Origin: Sarcocystis neurona
Lineage: Eukaryota > Apicomplexa > Conoidasida > Eucoccidiorida > Sarcocystidae
Assembly (NCBI GenBank): GCA_000727475.1
Contig: KL647292.1
Span: 2,507,186 to 2,571,185 of the forward strand
Reading direction: 5' to 3'
DNA length: 64,000 nt
The position numbers were made by a program, and so were the translations under genes. Positions 1 through 13,300 of the stretch are shown one piece after another. Below the pieces are notes generated by a model that saw only the letters and a list, made by a program, of their open reading frames with translations, did not search any database and was not told the DNA's origin. Numbering within the stretch: position 1 is the first letter of the stretch; each line of letters starts with the position of its first letter.

Positions 1-1137
1 CCTGCGAAGAGGCGTCTGTGAGGAAGCTTTGTTGAAGTCGCCTTGTTCGCAGGGGACTCACACGCAGATACCGGGTGTTCCCCTAGCTCCCCATTCCCGC
101 ATGCAATGCATTCACCGCTCTTTCTAGCCAATTCTGCGGAGGCAGACGGGAAAACATGCCAACAGTGTGATAAATGCTTCTACTTGCAGCACGCTGTTGA
201 CGTATTTCTACGAGTCCAGGCATGCACTGCTGGGGTCGACACGTTCTGCGGCCCGGTATGCAGCCGTGTCACGCAGCCACGTGCGTCTGTAGTGTTCCAG
301 CAAAATCGCCATTCTGCGTCTGTCCGCACGCACACGCGCGCAGGTGTAGAGAGACAGGGACAACACAACCTCATCGCTGCCAGCCACCAGCGCTGTCTAC
401 GCACCGACAAAGCCCGGCGTTATGTCTCGCATTGTGGACAACTGTTTCCCAGTAGCCGTGTGGGCAGCCGAAACTGCCTCTGCAGGTGATGCAGAATGTG
501 CAACACCAACGGCAGCAGCGCTCTCGGTGTGCACCTGCTCGTGTACACTCATGGATTTTACGCACACATTGTGAAGAGGAGGAGGCGGACGGTCGTTTGG
601 GAGCTCCTGTTCGATTTACGCTCTTCTAAACGCTGGCCTACGCAGGAGCGTGTTTCTAACTAAATTTGAACGACGCAGACACACTCGCTGCTCTGTACAG
701 AGATATTTGTGGTCAGCACCTGCGACTTCGCCAACACACATGCAAGCTTCCTTGTCCGTAGGCATATGCAGCAGCGCACACCACGTGGAAGTATATGTAA
801 GTGTGGGTGTATACACCTGTGTGTCTGTGTGAACTCCCTGCACCATGTCACCAATATATTTGAAAAACTGTGCACGTGTATGAAGACACCTGAGAAAACA
901 GGTCGGGACTTCTGCGCGTTGTACCTGTCTGTGTCTTCGTGCCTTCGCACACATACGTGTCCCTAGATACGTATACGTATACACAGGAATGAATACGCAC
1001 GTGCAGGTGTGAAGCGGGCTAACTTCCCTCCGCGCGTGTACGTATTTGTGTGTGAGGGAAGCTAAGATGCACTTATTCGTCTTACGATACACGTGTAGGG
1101 ATGGGCAACATTGAGAATAATGGATGAATTGTATCTC
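1..1137. other. Left edge, no supported gene
   Basis: I see no reading frame with family motifs here. The stretch is rich in CA/TG/CG/TA steps, with a short palindromic run of ACGTATACGTATAC type near 966-982. The missing N-terminal exon(s) of the RidA-family gene at 1,675 could lie here or beyond the left edge. I looked for the usual GPYSQ-like and SGQ-like N-terminal motifs of that family on the plus strand and did not find them. Confidence 0.5.
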
Positions 1138-1650
1138 TCACGTGGCTGCTTCATTAGTTGCTGCTGCTGCTGTTGTCTCGCGGGCTTGGACGCTGGCGCT
1201 GCTGTTAGAAGTCGGTGAGACGTCTGCCTCTGTGCGACTGTAAACGTGCCGCTGTTTCTGCTGCTGCGATTTCTGCGTCGGAGAGTAGGTGTGCCAATGA
1301 GGCGCTCGTCTCTCATGTTGCCGTGCTACTGCTGCTGGTGCGTCGTGTTCTGGAGTCTTCTGCTGCCGCTTTGTGTGGGTGGCTCTTGCGGCTGCGTTGT
1401 CTTCCCTGCTGCCGGTGGCCTCTTTCTTCGCGCTACACTGAACCCCCTGCCATGGGTACCGCTGCTGCTTAAAAGAATTTCCTGCGGATACTGCCTCTGC
1501 TGCTGCGAACTTCGTTGTCCTGCTCCCGCTGCAATTGTAAATTCTGGTGCTGCTTTTTCTTCCTCTTCCGCTGTGACGTCTGCTGCTGCTGTGCTTTGCT
1601 GCGATGCGCTGGTCCTCGGTGTGTCCTGAGTTGCTGCTGCTGCGTTTGCT
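1138..1650. repeat. Imperfect CTG/CAG triplet-rich tract
   Basis: About 500 bp dense in TGCTG/CTGCTGC triplets on the plus strand (CAG on the minus strand), immediately upstream of the RidA exon. It keeps long open frames on both strands because the triplet lacks stops, so those frames are not evidence of coding. CAG-type triplet tracts are known to be abundant in Eimeria genes. The tract is in the same plus frame as the RidA exon apart from a single TGA at 1,627-1,629, so part of it could be exon sequence ahead of a short intron. Confidence 0.6.
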
Positions 1651-1674
1651 GATTTGTCGCCCGTACACTTGCAG

Positions 1675-2067
1675 TGTCTGCAGAACTTGGAGCGAGTACT
1701 GGACGCCGCAGGCTGTACATGTGGCGACGTAGTGAAGACGACGGTGCTGCTCGCAGATGCTTCCCACTTTGCTGCCGTTAACGAAGTGTACAGACGCTTC
1801 TTTGAGCAGCAGCAGCAGCAGCGGAGGGGAAAGGCGCACAAGGATGAGGAGGCGCAGCAAGCCCCGAGGGGAAGGGGTAGAGAACGAATAAGGGAAGAAC
1901 GAGAGAACGACGAAGAAATTGCGGAAGAAGGACAAACTGCTTCTTCTTCTCCGGCTGCTGCGGCTCCTTACTTCCCCGCGCGTTCCTGCTTCACAGTCAA
2001 AGAGCTGCCGAAGGGCGCTCTTGTAGAAATCGAGGCCGTTGCTGTTCTGCCCCACGCACATGACTGA
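1675..2067 (+). CDS. RidA (YjgF/YER057c/UK114) family protein, 3' exon
   Basis: The C-terminal half of a RidA-family enamine/imine deaminase, which hydrolyses reactive 2-aminoacrylate-type intermediates released by PLP enzymes and acts as a trimer. The frame reads LQNLERVLDAAG, then VVKTTVLLAD, FAAVNEVYRRFF, PARSCF and ALVEIEAVAV. These are the family signatures in order, including the Arg of PARS that binds the substrate carboxylate and the Glu of VEIEA. The likely acceptor is the CTTGCAG ending at 1,674, and the stop is TGA at 2,065-2,067. Between the FF and PARS motifs, where the family normally has a short loop, there are about 65 extra residues: a Gln run, an Arg/Glu-rich stretch and a Ser/Ala run. 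The insertion is purine-rich and in frame, unlike the introns in this window, so I take it as coding. The N-terminal half is not identified. The family call is firm; the 5' boundary is uncertain. Confidence 0.85.
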   Translation, partial: CLQNLERVLDAAGCTCGDVVKTTVLLADASHFAAVNEVYRRFFEQQQQQRRGKAHKDEEAQQAPRGRGRERIREERENDEEIAEEGQTASSSPAAAAPYFPARSCFTVKELPKGALVEIEAVAVLPHAHD

Positions 2068-3627
2068 GCTTCCCGTCTATTGCTAGAACCGTAGCGCATA
2101 TATTTTGGCACACCGTAAATCACACATATCCGCATACTAGCTATGCGCACATTCACGTTTGCTGATGTATGTGTGAACTGCATATGGGGCGTCAAGCCAT
2201 TCGCATCGATATATATATATATAGACATAGATATATGTGTATGGACGCATTTGTATGCGTACACTCGTATAGGTACACACCTTGGATAGTTGTGAAAGGT
2301 AAAAAGGGGAAGCCTGGTGTGTACAGCTATATTTCATATAGTATATATATTTATTTTCGTTTCTATGGTGGATAGGTCGAGGAGTATTATATTTGCCCAT
2401 TGTATTTATATACGTGTGTATACATGCGTAGAAGAAGCCTCTGTGCAAATTGAAACTGGGCTGGTATGCTACAAGACTCAGTCAACTGAATTACCCAGGG
2501 TCACTTTGCTCGTCTATATCGTGAAACTAATATTCATGAGTATATACATATATATAGGTATATATATATATGTTGGCATCTGTATCATGATTCTTGTTAT
2601 ACATATATATATGTACATGTATATACACGATTGTGAGAAAGAATTGTGTAGTGGTGCATATATCCGTATATATTTGATGAATGTTTCTTGCTTTGTCTTG
2701 GTGGGCTAGCGTGCATGGGGGATGTATATCCACGACTACAGAATTCCACGCATATGTATGTATGTATGTATGTATGTTATGTATATATATATATATATGT
2801 ATATATGTATAGATAGATAGATGGATAGACACATAAATAGAATTGTATTTGCTCTTTTCCCCGCGTAAATTCCTCCTGCGGACCTGAATACGATGTAAGG
2901 GCGAAGTCCGAGTGTGTGCAAGGTGAGTCGACAGAGAGTCCTTCTGTTGTCGACGTATTGTTTATCGCGGCGGAAAAGAAAAGATATATATATATATATG
3001 TATGTATATCTTTATATGTTGGAGAACGCGGGGATGCATGCGTGTTTGCGGGGGAGGTTGGCAGAAATCCACGTCAACGCCTCTGTCGGTGGTTCAGTCT
3101 CCCCAAAGAAAAGAGTCGGTGTGTGTAAGTATTGAGAGAAGACGGCCACAGTCCCACGCACGTGTAGAGGACGTGTCTCTGCATACATATGTAGCATCTC
3201 GTGAGAGCGACAGAGAAGGTTGCCATCTGCGTGTATCTGAGTACGGAGACAGACGGAGAGAAAGAGGGAGGAAGAAAGAAAACCGAAGAGAGAGCGAGAG
3301 AGACGCAGACAGAGAGGGGTCCTCAGCATATGTAGAGGAACACACTTGTCAAGAAAAAGAGTGCGGGAGCAGGAAGAGCTTCGTAGTTTATATGTCGACG
3401 TGTAAAAAACACGCGAGCACTTCTTTTTCCGTGAGCGAGACGGACGAAGTAAAAATTGACTCCTCTGCAGGGTCGCACTAATTCCCCGTAGAGATCTGCA
3501 GGTGTACAGGCCGACGCGTTTTACTGTCGTGCGGTACAGCCTCTAACAATTCTTTTTGTTGACGAACCCTCGACAAAACCGCTGCCAAACGCGTCATCAC
3601 CGGCAGCCTTGGTCGACGAATGGGCAT

Positions 3628-3629
<2 letters not shown>

Positions 3630-3665
<36 letters not shown>

Positions 3666-3700
3666 CGTATATATGTATATATATTATCTAAATTTATAAT
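3630..3700. repeat. (TA)n microsatellite
   Basis: One of the longest TA tracts in the window, broken by short ACG and GT interruptions and followed by an AT-rich stretch. Similar but shorter TA tracts occur at about 2,213, 3,996, 4,035, 4,108, 8,560, 15,944, 16,288, 18,828, 20,636, 20,965, 22,408, 28,018, 29,483 and 38,726. Confidence 0.9.
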
Positions 3701-4385
3701 TATATACAGGCGTGTATTGAGGTGTACGGATATATGAACGAGTATGGATACAAACCCACCTCAAGAAGGCACGCATTTGTATGCACAGGAGTAGATATTT
3801 GTATACATGTGCTCGTATGCATACCTCTGCTGCAGAGAGGGATGAGTACAGTGCTGTTGCATAGAAACACGTTCATAATTATATGCGTAGTTGAATATAT
3901 CCGTATTCAATTCGGACCCTAATTCTTTATTACAGGCGTGTCTATGTAGGTAGAACATACGCTTGTAAGTGTGTGCATCGACACACGGAAATGTATATAT
4001 ATATATATATAAGAAACACTTCTGCATCCGCACGCATATATATATATATATGAAAAGAGAGAGAGATAGATATGCACCATCCGCACGGGCGTATCTACGT
4101 ATATATGCATATATATATATATATATAGATCTGCACTCAAGCATTTGTGTGCAAGCATTTATTCATATGTCTGTGTGCGCTGGTTTACACATGCGTGGGC
4201 ATCCACACACATTTACATCTATCTGTATGTTCTCGTGGCTTGTAATGTGGCCGTCTCTACTTGCGGGCCACGACTGTGAATATTCATTCGTTCATATACA
4301 CACGCCTAGAAATACACAGATATACATATATATACATACACATATGTACAGTAATGTACATAACCATACGTAGCCCTTAAAAGAA

Positions 4386-4571
4386 GAACTAGGCTTTTGC
4401 ATTCCGGACATTTGAGAGAAAAATTCCAGTCGATACGAGGGGTTCCACATTTGTTGACATACTCGTCTACATTCCACAGAACTAGACTTTCGCATTCCGG
4501 ACGTTTGCGAGAAAAATTCCACGCGACACGAGGGCTTCCACATTTGTTGACATACCCGTCTACATTCCATT
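4386..4571. repeat. Tandem duplication, two copies of a 93-bp unit
   Basis: Two adjacent copies begin with GAACTAG at 4,386 and 4,479. Each continues through TTGCATTCCGG or CGCATTCCGG, GAGAAAAATTCCA, a CACGAGG-like segment, CCACATTTGTTGACATAC and CGTCTACATTCCA. The copies differ at scattered positions, so the duplication is not recent. Both strands stay open through it (the minus strand gives a repeated Cys/Arg/Phe-containing peptide), but no surrounding gene is evident. Confidence 0.9.
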
Positions 4572-7336
4572 TTGCCTCTTCATAGGTATAAATCTTCACA
4601 TATGCGTCTGTATACGTGGATCGTTCGTGCGTGCGTACATATGCGCCTACATGGCCATAGGCATATACGGCGGTATGCACAATCACCTGTATGCGCCTGT
4701 GTATGTACGCGTATACAGATATACACGTGCATGTTCACATTCAGATGCCGGTGTGATGCAGAGCGCTTCCCGTGGATGTATATCGCAGCACGGCCAGTGG
4801 GAATCTGCGGGCCGTGATACAGGGCCCAGGGATTTTCGAAGAAGAACAGAATTCTTTTTCCTTTTGCAGGACGCCGCAGCACGCCGGATATTTTAACGTG
4901 CGTGTGTGTCTCTTTAACACGCGGGGGATACGCGTCACGGATGTCTACATGTCATGTGTGCGCTTACCTCCATACACACCCACGCTGCGTAGCGAAAAAC
5001 CGCCGTGCACACACGGGTATCTGCACAGCGATGCGTACTCACACACCCCCCCACAAACAGGCGCGTATGCAGCTGCTGCCGTATATACATACTGGCACAC
5101 ACGCAGGTATACATATGTATACATGCATATGTATACGCTTACGTATATGTGTGTACGTATGTGCATCTATGTATAGGGAGAGAGAGCGATGCGTATCGAC
5201 GTCACTTCAGACACACAGACATACAGAATGTGATATGCATATGCATACGTCAAACGACAGTGCAACCTTACGCACGTACAGCAGAGTGCGTGTGTACACA
5301 CGATGCGTGCGCTGATTGCAAGGGTACGTATATACGGGGACGTGCGTCCAGCGACATGTAAGCTCCGTCCGCGCACAAAAAGTTTTCTTGCGCGTAATCA
5401 TCTGCGTGCGCAACAACGCAGACAAATTATACGCCACAACAGACATGCCGTAATAATTGCGTGCAGACAGCCTGTGAATAAGTATATGTAGGTATTCACG
5501 CATAAAAGTATATTTCGGTTACATGTCGTTGTTCCCAGTCTCTTCTGCTTTTGCTGGTCACCTAAAGCCACCGATGCCTGTGTCTGTGTTGTTTGGAAGT
5601 ACAGTGCTCAAACTGGTCATACAAGGTCAGACATCACATACACCTGTACACAGACAAACAGATAATCAGGTACGCATGTACAAAAAGATAGATAGACAGG
5701 CAAACAGGGGTAGGGAGACACACGTTGAGATGCGCGTAAATGTACTTACAGTGGTGATAGTGCGCAGAACCGCCATTCCGCACTAGAGAGTTCTTCAGTC
5801 CCTGGAAATATTCATGATGTGTGCACATTCTTGTCACAACCACAACCCGACACTAAGGGCTTTTGTTGTCCTATTGTAAATACACTTATGTGTGTGTCGT
5901 TGTTGTTAAGTTGGGAGGGGGAAATAAATAGAGAATTATTTACTCTGAAGCGCGACACTGACCCCGTAGCACCGGTACGGCATAAATCCTGAGTGACTGG
6001 ATTCCTGCTTGAGCGAGCGCCAACTTTCTGACTACGAGACTCTGCCCTTTCGGATCTCGTATCGCCCATAACTCTTAGACAGTACACTACGTGCACAATA
6101 GCTTCAGTAGATACGTTTGTATACGGTCAATGCCAACCAGTGCTCTACACACGTGGTGACCCTACATATGTGTGTGTGTATATATATATGTATATTTGTG
6201 CAGATTTACTGCCAGCCAGTGCTCTGTGCACCTGTTTGTTTCTCCTGAAAAGAAAAACTTATCGATCTGTGGTCATACGAGATTGTACGAGCGGCCCAGC
6301 AACTCCTCTCGCTATTTAATGTGTGAAGTTGTACAGATATGCAGATATCTCTACATACATACAGACGCATATCTGCGTAAATCACTAAGGCTTGCATGCT
6401 CGTACGGAGCCGCCGGCGCAGTGTAGAAGTGAACGCGTGTACGCGTAGGCACTCAGGGACGCTTGTGCAAATGTCAAGTTGTGTTTATAGAAGAAGCTTC
6501 CTTTGGGGTCCATGTATGCGAAGTGCACATATAAATGCACAGACAGATACCCACCTCCACAGATGTAACTATCAGCGAATGTAAAACAATACAACTATGA
6601 GACTCAACAGAGCTTTGTGTTGCGACAGCCGGAGCAGGAGTGTTATGCAGAAACGCTCCAATGAAGTACGACGGGGCAAGTTCCGTGCACCTCTACGATT
6701 TTGCATTGTTCTGTAGAAGTTCGTCTCACGCACGCAAGTAACCGTTTCGTTGCTATATGAAGATGCCTGCGCACACACACGGGCGCCACTCGGTTGGGAG
6801 GCAGGTAGAATGACAATCTCTCTTTTTCTTCTGCCACCGAATTACGCCCTCGTTATAAGATGGCCCCTATACATACAAATATATATATATATATACACAT
6901 ATATTTTTGTACACTGTATGTACAAAGCTCTCGAGCTGTGGACCTCTACATATACAGAAGTATTTATATATAATATATGTATTGATGTATGTATACTGCG
7001 TAGAAACGTGTGAGTGTAACACTCCACACGCGCGTGTAAACACATTCGAAGTGTCGACGCGTGTATTTACTTAGAGCGGAAGATGTCTTTGGTGGGGGTT
7101 CTGCTGGACCTGCTCTTCAGGGTAGGAGTTATTAGTGCAGATTGTGTCCAGATCAGGAGGAAGAACGAACCCGCTTTGCGGACATAAAAACACTACTTCT
7201 GGTACAGTGGTAGCTGTGACGGCGCTGATCCTAAAACCCCTAAAGCGCACGAGCTACGGTGCAAGACGGCGAATTGTTATTTACAAGTACGCACAAAGGA
7301 CCGGATGGTTGTGCCCCCAAGATGAAATCCTCATCC

Positions 7337-7437
7337 CTAATACTACTACTGTAACTCCTGTCATACAGGACTACTACTACAGCACCCATTACCACTACTA
7401 CTACTACTTCTATAATCGTACTATTGCTGTTATTACT
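7337..7437. repeat. Imperfect ACT/CTA triplet patch
   Basis: Three short runs of TACTACTACT interrupted by unique sequence. No gene context is visible; the surrounding sequence is unassigned. Confidence 0.7.
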
Positions 7438-9663
7438 AGCTGGGCGAGTCGGCAAAGTGGCCGTCCCCCGGTTGCGTTGCGATCGTTCAGTACACTTTTC
7501 ACGCTTTCAGAGCTTGAAAGGAAGACGACGGGCCTTCTGCACGAAAGTCCGCTTCCTTCATCTGTGCTTCAATCTAGACGTGTGCGTGGAGTCTACTGGA
7601 CTGCGTCCAGCTTACGGGCGTAGGCGTCTCCTTGTGTAACTCTGCAGCTCTAATCTGCGCCTGCATACACACACTTGTTCATCCCGCTCCTTCCTTCGCA
7701 GTTGTGTGTCTCTAGTCATCCGCTATACAGCTGTCGTGCATTTGTGCATAACTCTGTTTCATTTGCAGGTGCTGTTACAGAAAGAAATTATTTGTGGGGC
7801 CCCACAGCATGTTTTTGTGTTAATAATGAGAACCGCACATACTTCGTCTTCCAATGCATATATCTCCCTGAGCAACGTAGTCTACTAATCTGCCATTTTG
7901 GCTTGCAGCCTTACCGGGACCTAGGGGGAGAAAAACGCAGCTTTGCTCACGCATACGTGATCTACGTACGTACACACACACATCTACGTATACAGATGTA
8001 TCTTTGTGTGTCCGTGTATGCGGGCGTGTATACATATGTATATGTATAAGCGTGTTTTTAGACAGATAGGTAAATACCTACCGTCTTTTTCTGTACAAGA
8101 AACAATTTCGGATCGCCAGCTGCTCTACGAGCGCCTCCCTGTATAAATGTCGCGCCTTATGGTCATACAAGCTTGAAAGTGTAGCGTGATCAAGCATTCC
8201 ATTAGACCCGTCAAGCGGAGTAACTGCGCTTCCACTTTTACTGACGTATGAGTCCGAAGTAATATCTTGTCAGCGTGGAGCTTCACGCACCTATGTGTGT
8301 ATGTATATATACGCATATATATATATATACATATGTGTCCACACACGTGCACATACGTAAAATCTATCCGACACACACTATAGCGGCCTCGCCAGCTACG
8401 CGTGTGACAAGGTGTACCACCGTGGACAGGGAGAGGGACAAGTACACCATCTTCTGGCGAAAAGCCGCGGTCTGCTCTGCACACGTGTACCTCCATCTCA
8501 AAGTGATAGTGGGCGCGATTCTACCTACACAACGTACTAACGAGCAGGGTACATATATATATGTATATATATATATATATATGTGATGATACGTTCGTAT
8601 GCACGTACCGACAGGTACGCACACATAGTCCTGCGCATTCTGCGCTCATAGACACCTGCATATAAATACGTGCACCTGCATGCAGATGAGAGCGCGAAGG
8701 CGTATGTCACACCACAGCGGTCGCTGGGTATATTTCTGCACATGCATATACATATATTTATACATATACTTACGTCTTGCTCGTCAACCGCCACCACAGT
8801 TAGGTGTACACACACAAACTACACTTCTATTAGGTTTTATCTCAACGGGCAAGACAGAGTTGCCCGAATCTCGTCCCTTTGCCATCTTCTGTAGAACGGG
8901 CACGGTTTCTTTCCTTCTGTGGAGCAGTTCGCTATACAACGTGGCTACCGGTAGGTAAAAAACAAAGAAATTACGATGTCCTGCTACACGCCAGCGTACG
9001 TGGACGTGTACACAAGTTCCACGGATTCTATGAAGCCTACGCGCTAAAAATGAAGTAGATCGTAGTGTTGGCCACCTCTTTCTTGGGGGTGGAGCTGCAG
9101 CAGGTGCAACTGACCGCTGCTCCGGCAACAAATACTTATATACAAGTGCTACAGGACGTCCAAATAGAGACACGGAGCTATAACGACGTCGGGCGCAAGA
9201 AGCTCTCCACATGAAGATGCAAAGTCTCACGCGAGTACGTAGAGAATGGTGTGCTCCCAACCGATATAAGCTTGTCTGCATCCGTGTGACATACGTACGT
9301 ACACGTCTCCACGGGTGCAGGCACCCACCTACGTAAGGAGACAAGCCTACGTACGAATACACATATATAACTATATGCAGACGAATCGAGGCATGCTGTA
9401 TCTACTTTTTTTCTTATGTGCAGACTTATATATACATATATGTATGAAAAGTCTCCGTTGATGACGATCAGTATGTTGGCTTGTAATCGTAACGCAGCGC
9501 CTGCTGTGACCAATGTGACCTCTTTGTATCATGTATATAAGTGTATCATCCCGGATTACCTACGGCAGTACGACGGCGCCCGACCTGCGTGCTGACAGTG
9601 TGATTTACTCATCTTCTGGATTCTGAAGGGGCGTGCTGCCGTAGCTGTACGCAGACAGCAAAG

Positions 9664-10363
9664 ATGGCGAAGCCTTACGTAGCTTGCTCTGAGGAACGCC
9701 CTCTGGATGGGCTGTTCGACTTTAATTTCACCCTTTCAGCCTTGGAGGATATCTCGCAGCACCTCAGTAAACGCATAGCTCCTCGTTTTCTGCCTGTGAA
9801 TGTGATGGGTAACACCCAGAAGCGGCAGCAGCATCAGCCCTCGCAGCACCGCCCGCGTCACCAACAGGCAGAGCAGGGTCAACAGCACGAACAGGCTCAG
9901 CAGAAAATGGATCAGCAGCACAGTTCCACTCGGTACGGCTCGAAAAATGATACACATGCAGGTGCAGCCTCAGCTTGTGGCATATCGCAGCGACAGCCGC
10001 ATCAACTGCGGAGGGACAGTGAGTGTACGCCTTTACCTGTTCACAGTGACAACTCCAACGCAAGCACTGCGGTTTCCGCCACAGAATACATGTTCGAGTA
10101 TACTTGTCCTCCACAAGGCCCCAGTAGGCGCAGCAGCGTGCCAGCAGCATGGCAGGGCATTACAGAGAAAGACAGAGACAGTCACAAAGTCTGGGGCGAG
10201 GTGAGACCCCGCTTCTTCAGTTACAAGCCAGAGTCCTTTGAGCCTGCAGTCTCTGCTGGAGAAACCGACACTCCTTGCAATGCAGCAGGGAGCTCGAAAA
10301 CAGAAGAAAACCGACCTAGTGATCTTTCTGCTACAACAGGAAGCATACCTAACTCAGAAAAAG
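9664..10363 (+). CDS. CFAP91: CFAP91 exon 1
   Basis: Encodes residues 1-233 plus the first base of an Ala codon. A Gln/His-rich low-complexity stretch follows the opening 50 residues. Ends at AAAAAG before GTACGC. The split codon G|CC rejoins with exon 2 without a stop. Confidence 0.88.
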
Positions 10364-13300
10364 GTACGCTACATAAGTGTCGACGTACTTGTACACTTAC
10401 CCACGCAGTTGTTTTCCAGCGTGTAGAAAGCATGGCAGGTGGTGTGGAGAGATACTCCTTGTACCTTCTTTCTCGGAGACAACGCGTCCAGTTGTTGGCG
10501 CTTGCAAAGGGCTACCAGGTTCTACCTTTGTGCAACGTAGAGCTCTACCAGCGGGTGTCTGGATCAACAGGCATTTTCTGCAATCGGTCTTGAACGTGTG
10601 TGTTTGAGTATATACCATCTGTGCAATATAGCCTGAGCGTTCACGAGCAATAGCACGTATGTATATACGCACGCATCTATTACACACAAAATATTTCGTG
10701 CACGGGGGGAAAGGGTGTCAGTAGTGAGGACCCTGCAGTATACAGTGTGGCGAACAGTTTCTACAGTCTGTTCCGTAGGCCTTCTTGGACACGACTATAA
10801 GAAATCCGATATCCGTGTCCAAGTGTCGACACAAGTCTCTAGAAACATGTGCATACGCCTATATATATATACATATATTCAAATGTGTACACATACTTGT
10901 ATGAAGGTGAGTGCATATGAAAGCGGCAACCAGGGTCTCATTCGCCTGTCTCGCACGAATACTAAACCAGTTTCCAGAGAAAAAAGTTCATTGGCTAATC
11001 GGGAGAGTACGCCACAGATCCGTCCTTTTGCAGATAAATGCGGCGACACCACTCAAGTGTTACGTGTAGAACGTGCCGCTTTCCACATCGAATGTGTCTC
11101 CTGCCTTCTAGTTTTCTTCCTTTCCACCTGTACACACGTGTGCTTTTGGTGAACGTGTGGACTTCCTCACGGCCACGTAAGTACGTAAGTGCGTCCACGT
11201 GTGCGCATGCTTTTCAACCTGAAGGCATACGTACTAACATACACGTACAGTACGTACACACGTTCCTTATGTGCGAGTGACACTTGCCACGTTTACTGTT
11301 ACATCCACTGGGACCCCTGCGTCTTTCATGAATATGCGGCTGTCTGCAGGGGGAACGCACGCTTGTACGTATGTGTTCACATATCAACGTGAATGCGCTT
11401 TGAACGTTCCTTGATGCGCAGACATCTCCAAGTGGGCACTCAACGATACACGCATACACCACCCTCTGCCCACCACGTTGGCCTTCACACTGTCTCCTGC
11501 AGTTACTTCTGCCTATCTCTTTGATTCGTAAAATTGTTGAATCCCTTCTTCTGAGCACACATCTATATATATGCAACTATGTTCTCGTGCACAACCTGTG
11601 CGCAGCCGCAATACAGTATGTAGATATATATGTATATATATCTATATATTTTTTTAATATATGTGTATACGTGTAGGGATGTGTACTTTCTCGTGTAATG
11701 CCCAGCGTTTTTTTTTGCCCTTTGCAGCCAAGAAAGAGAGCAGTCGATCGAGATGCTGCGTAGCGACGCAGTCTGTGTACCGTGAGCAGGAGACACAGAC
11801 AATCCCATACTCCGCAGCAGTAGTGATACCCGCCTCGCAGCACCCAGAAGAAATTACAATCTCTCATCTCTGTTGGGAAAACGGTCTCCCGGCCACACAG
11901 TTTGAAGTTGCGATAATTCAAAAAATGCGGCAGAAGAGAAAGATTGAGCATCTGTTGCCCCCTGCGACGGATGAATACTCGTTTCACCTGCGTGCGGCAC
12001 TAATGGAAGAACAAGAGTTCAGAGAGTGGGCGGATAGAGAACAACAACTTAAAGATTTGCAGGTAGGGGCAGCGACCGGAAGAGAACGCGATGGAGGATA
12101 AGGGCGTCGTGATAAAGGAGACGCAGGTGATGGACCTGTACCGCCGAGTGCAGTCCGTATTTGTAAACGTACTCTATGCGCATGAATTTACATACGAAAA
12201 GACCCATATTTTTTGACACAAACCCGCGTAGGTACCATACGTATCTAAGCATCAATCGAACAAAGCCGAACATTTGCATGTACATATATATACGTATATG
12301 TGTATATACACATATGTACATTCGTGCGCAAGTGGCTTGCTAGATATAGATGTGTTTCACCTTATATGTGCAAGTGGTCAAATGCAAATACCTGCACGTA
12401 TGTATCCTACTTTAGTTGGACATCCATTTGCATGTGGTCTGCTGTAAACGTGTGTGCACTTAAGAGCGTAAGGCTACAACGTTCAACGCACATCCTTGCG
12501 GCTATGTTCGGGTTGTTGTGAATACTTACATGTACGCGTTCGTACGTGCTGCTTGTTGCACCGGTGTGCAGATCGACGTATGTAGTCATACAGCCTCTTG
12601 ATTCTATCGATACCTAGGCACACATACACAGTCAAAGGCACACGCAGCCTCCTATATAGAGAGAAACTCATTATATATATGTACACAACCATTTTGACGT
12701 GTTCAGAGATATACGTACAGATATACATAAATATGTATATACATACATATATAAAATTGAGCACTCCTGTGAATGACTGTACATATAGTACAATAGGGGC
12801 TCCAAGTGTTGTATGACTGGATATAGAACAATAGCGCAGACTTGATGCCAGCGAACTAAATACACATCTACACACGCCTACCGGCGAACCGCAGTGCGTT
12901 CTCTTACTCGCAGAGTGAAGAACATGCGATCCCTCAAAGTAGAACGTAGAATCCTACATGGACGGGGGTTGAGTAGACGTATACGAAAAAACTGCCACAA
13001 AGATGACTAGGTGTACGGCTGAGCACCCGTAAAAGTGAAGACGGAAGAGAAGCTGCCTACAAAATGTACATCGTTCTTCTTGAGCCAATCAGTTAAACAG
13101 CTATGTATATATATGCGTACTACACTACGCAAAAAAAAGAGACGTTGCCCCTTAATAAGCGGACCGCCTCTGCGACTACAGGGGTTAATCAGGTTGATCA
13201 GAAACCTGTATGTGTTCGTGCGCGTGTAGACACGAGTACCCAAGCTTGCGTCTCTCTTACCTTCGAGCAACTGTGTAAAAGTGTGTACGTGTATATCTAT

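Larger units (their letters stand above)
2068..9663. other. 7.6 kb repeat-rich intergenic region
   Basis: No gene supported on either strand. The DNA is dominated by alternating pyrimidine-purine runs (TA, TG/CA, CG steps) and by TA, TATG and TGTA microsatellites. It also holds a 93-bp tandem duplication (4,386-4,571), a purine-rich block (3,200-3,360) and an ACT-triplet patch (7,337-7,437). Open frames here are mostly Tyr/Ile/His/Cys-rich translations of microsatellites. A promoter for CFAP91 should lie at the right end but I see no diagnostic element. Confidence 0.6.

Noticed and set aside
1138..2061. Minus-strand 307-codon frame opposite RidA
   Set aside because: Ser/Arg/Gln-rich translation of the CAG tract and of the antisense of a recognisable RidA frame; no motifs of its own.
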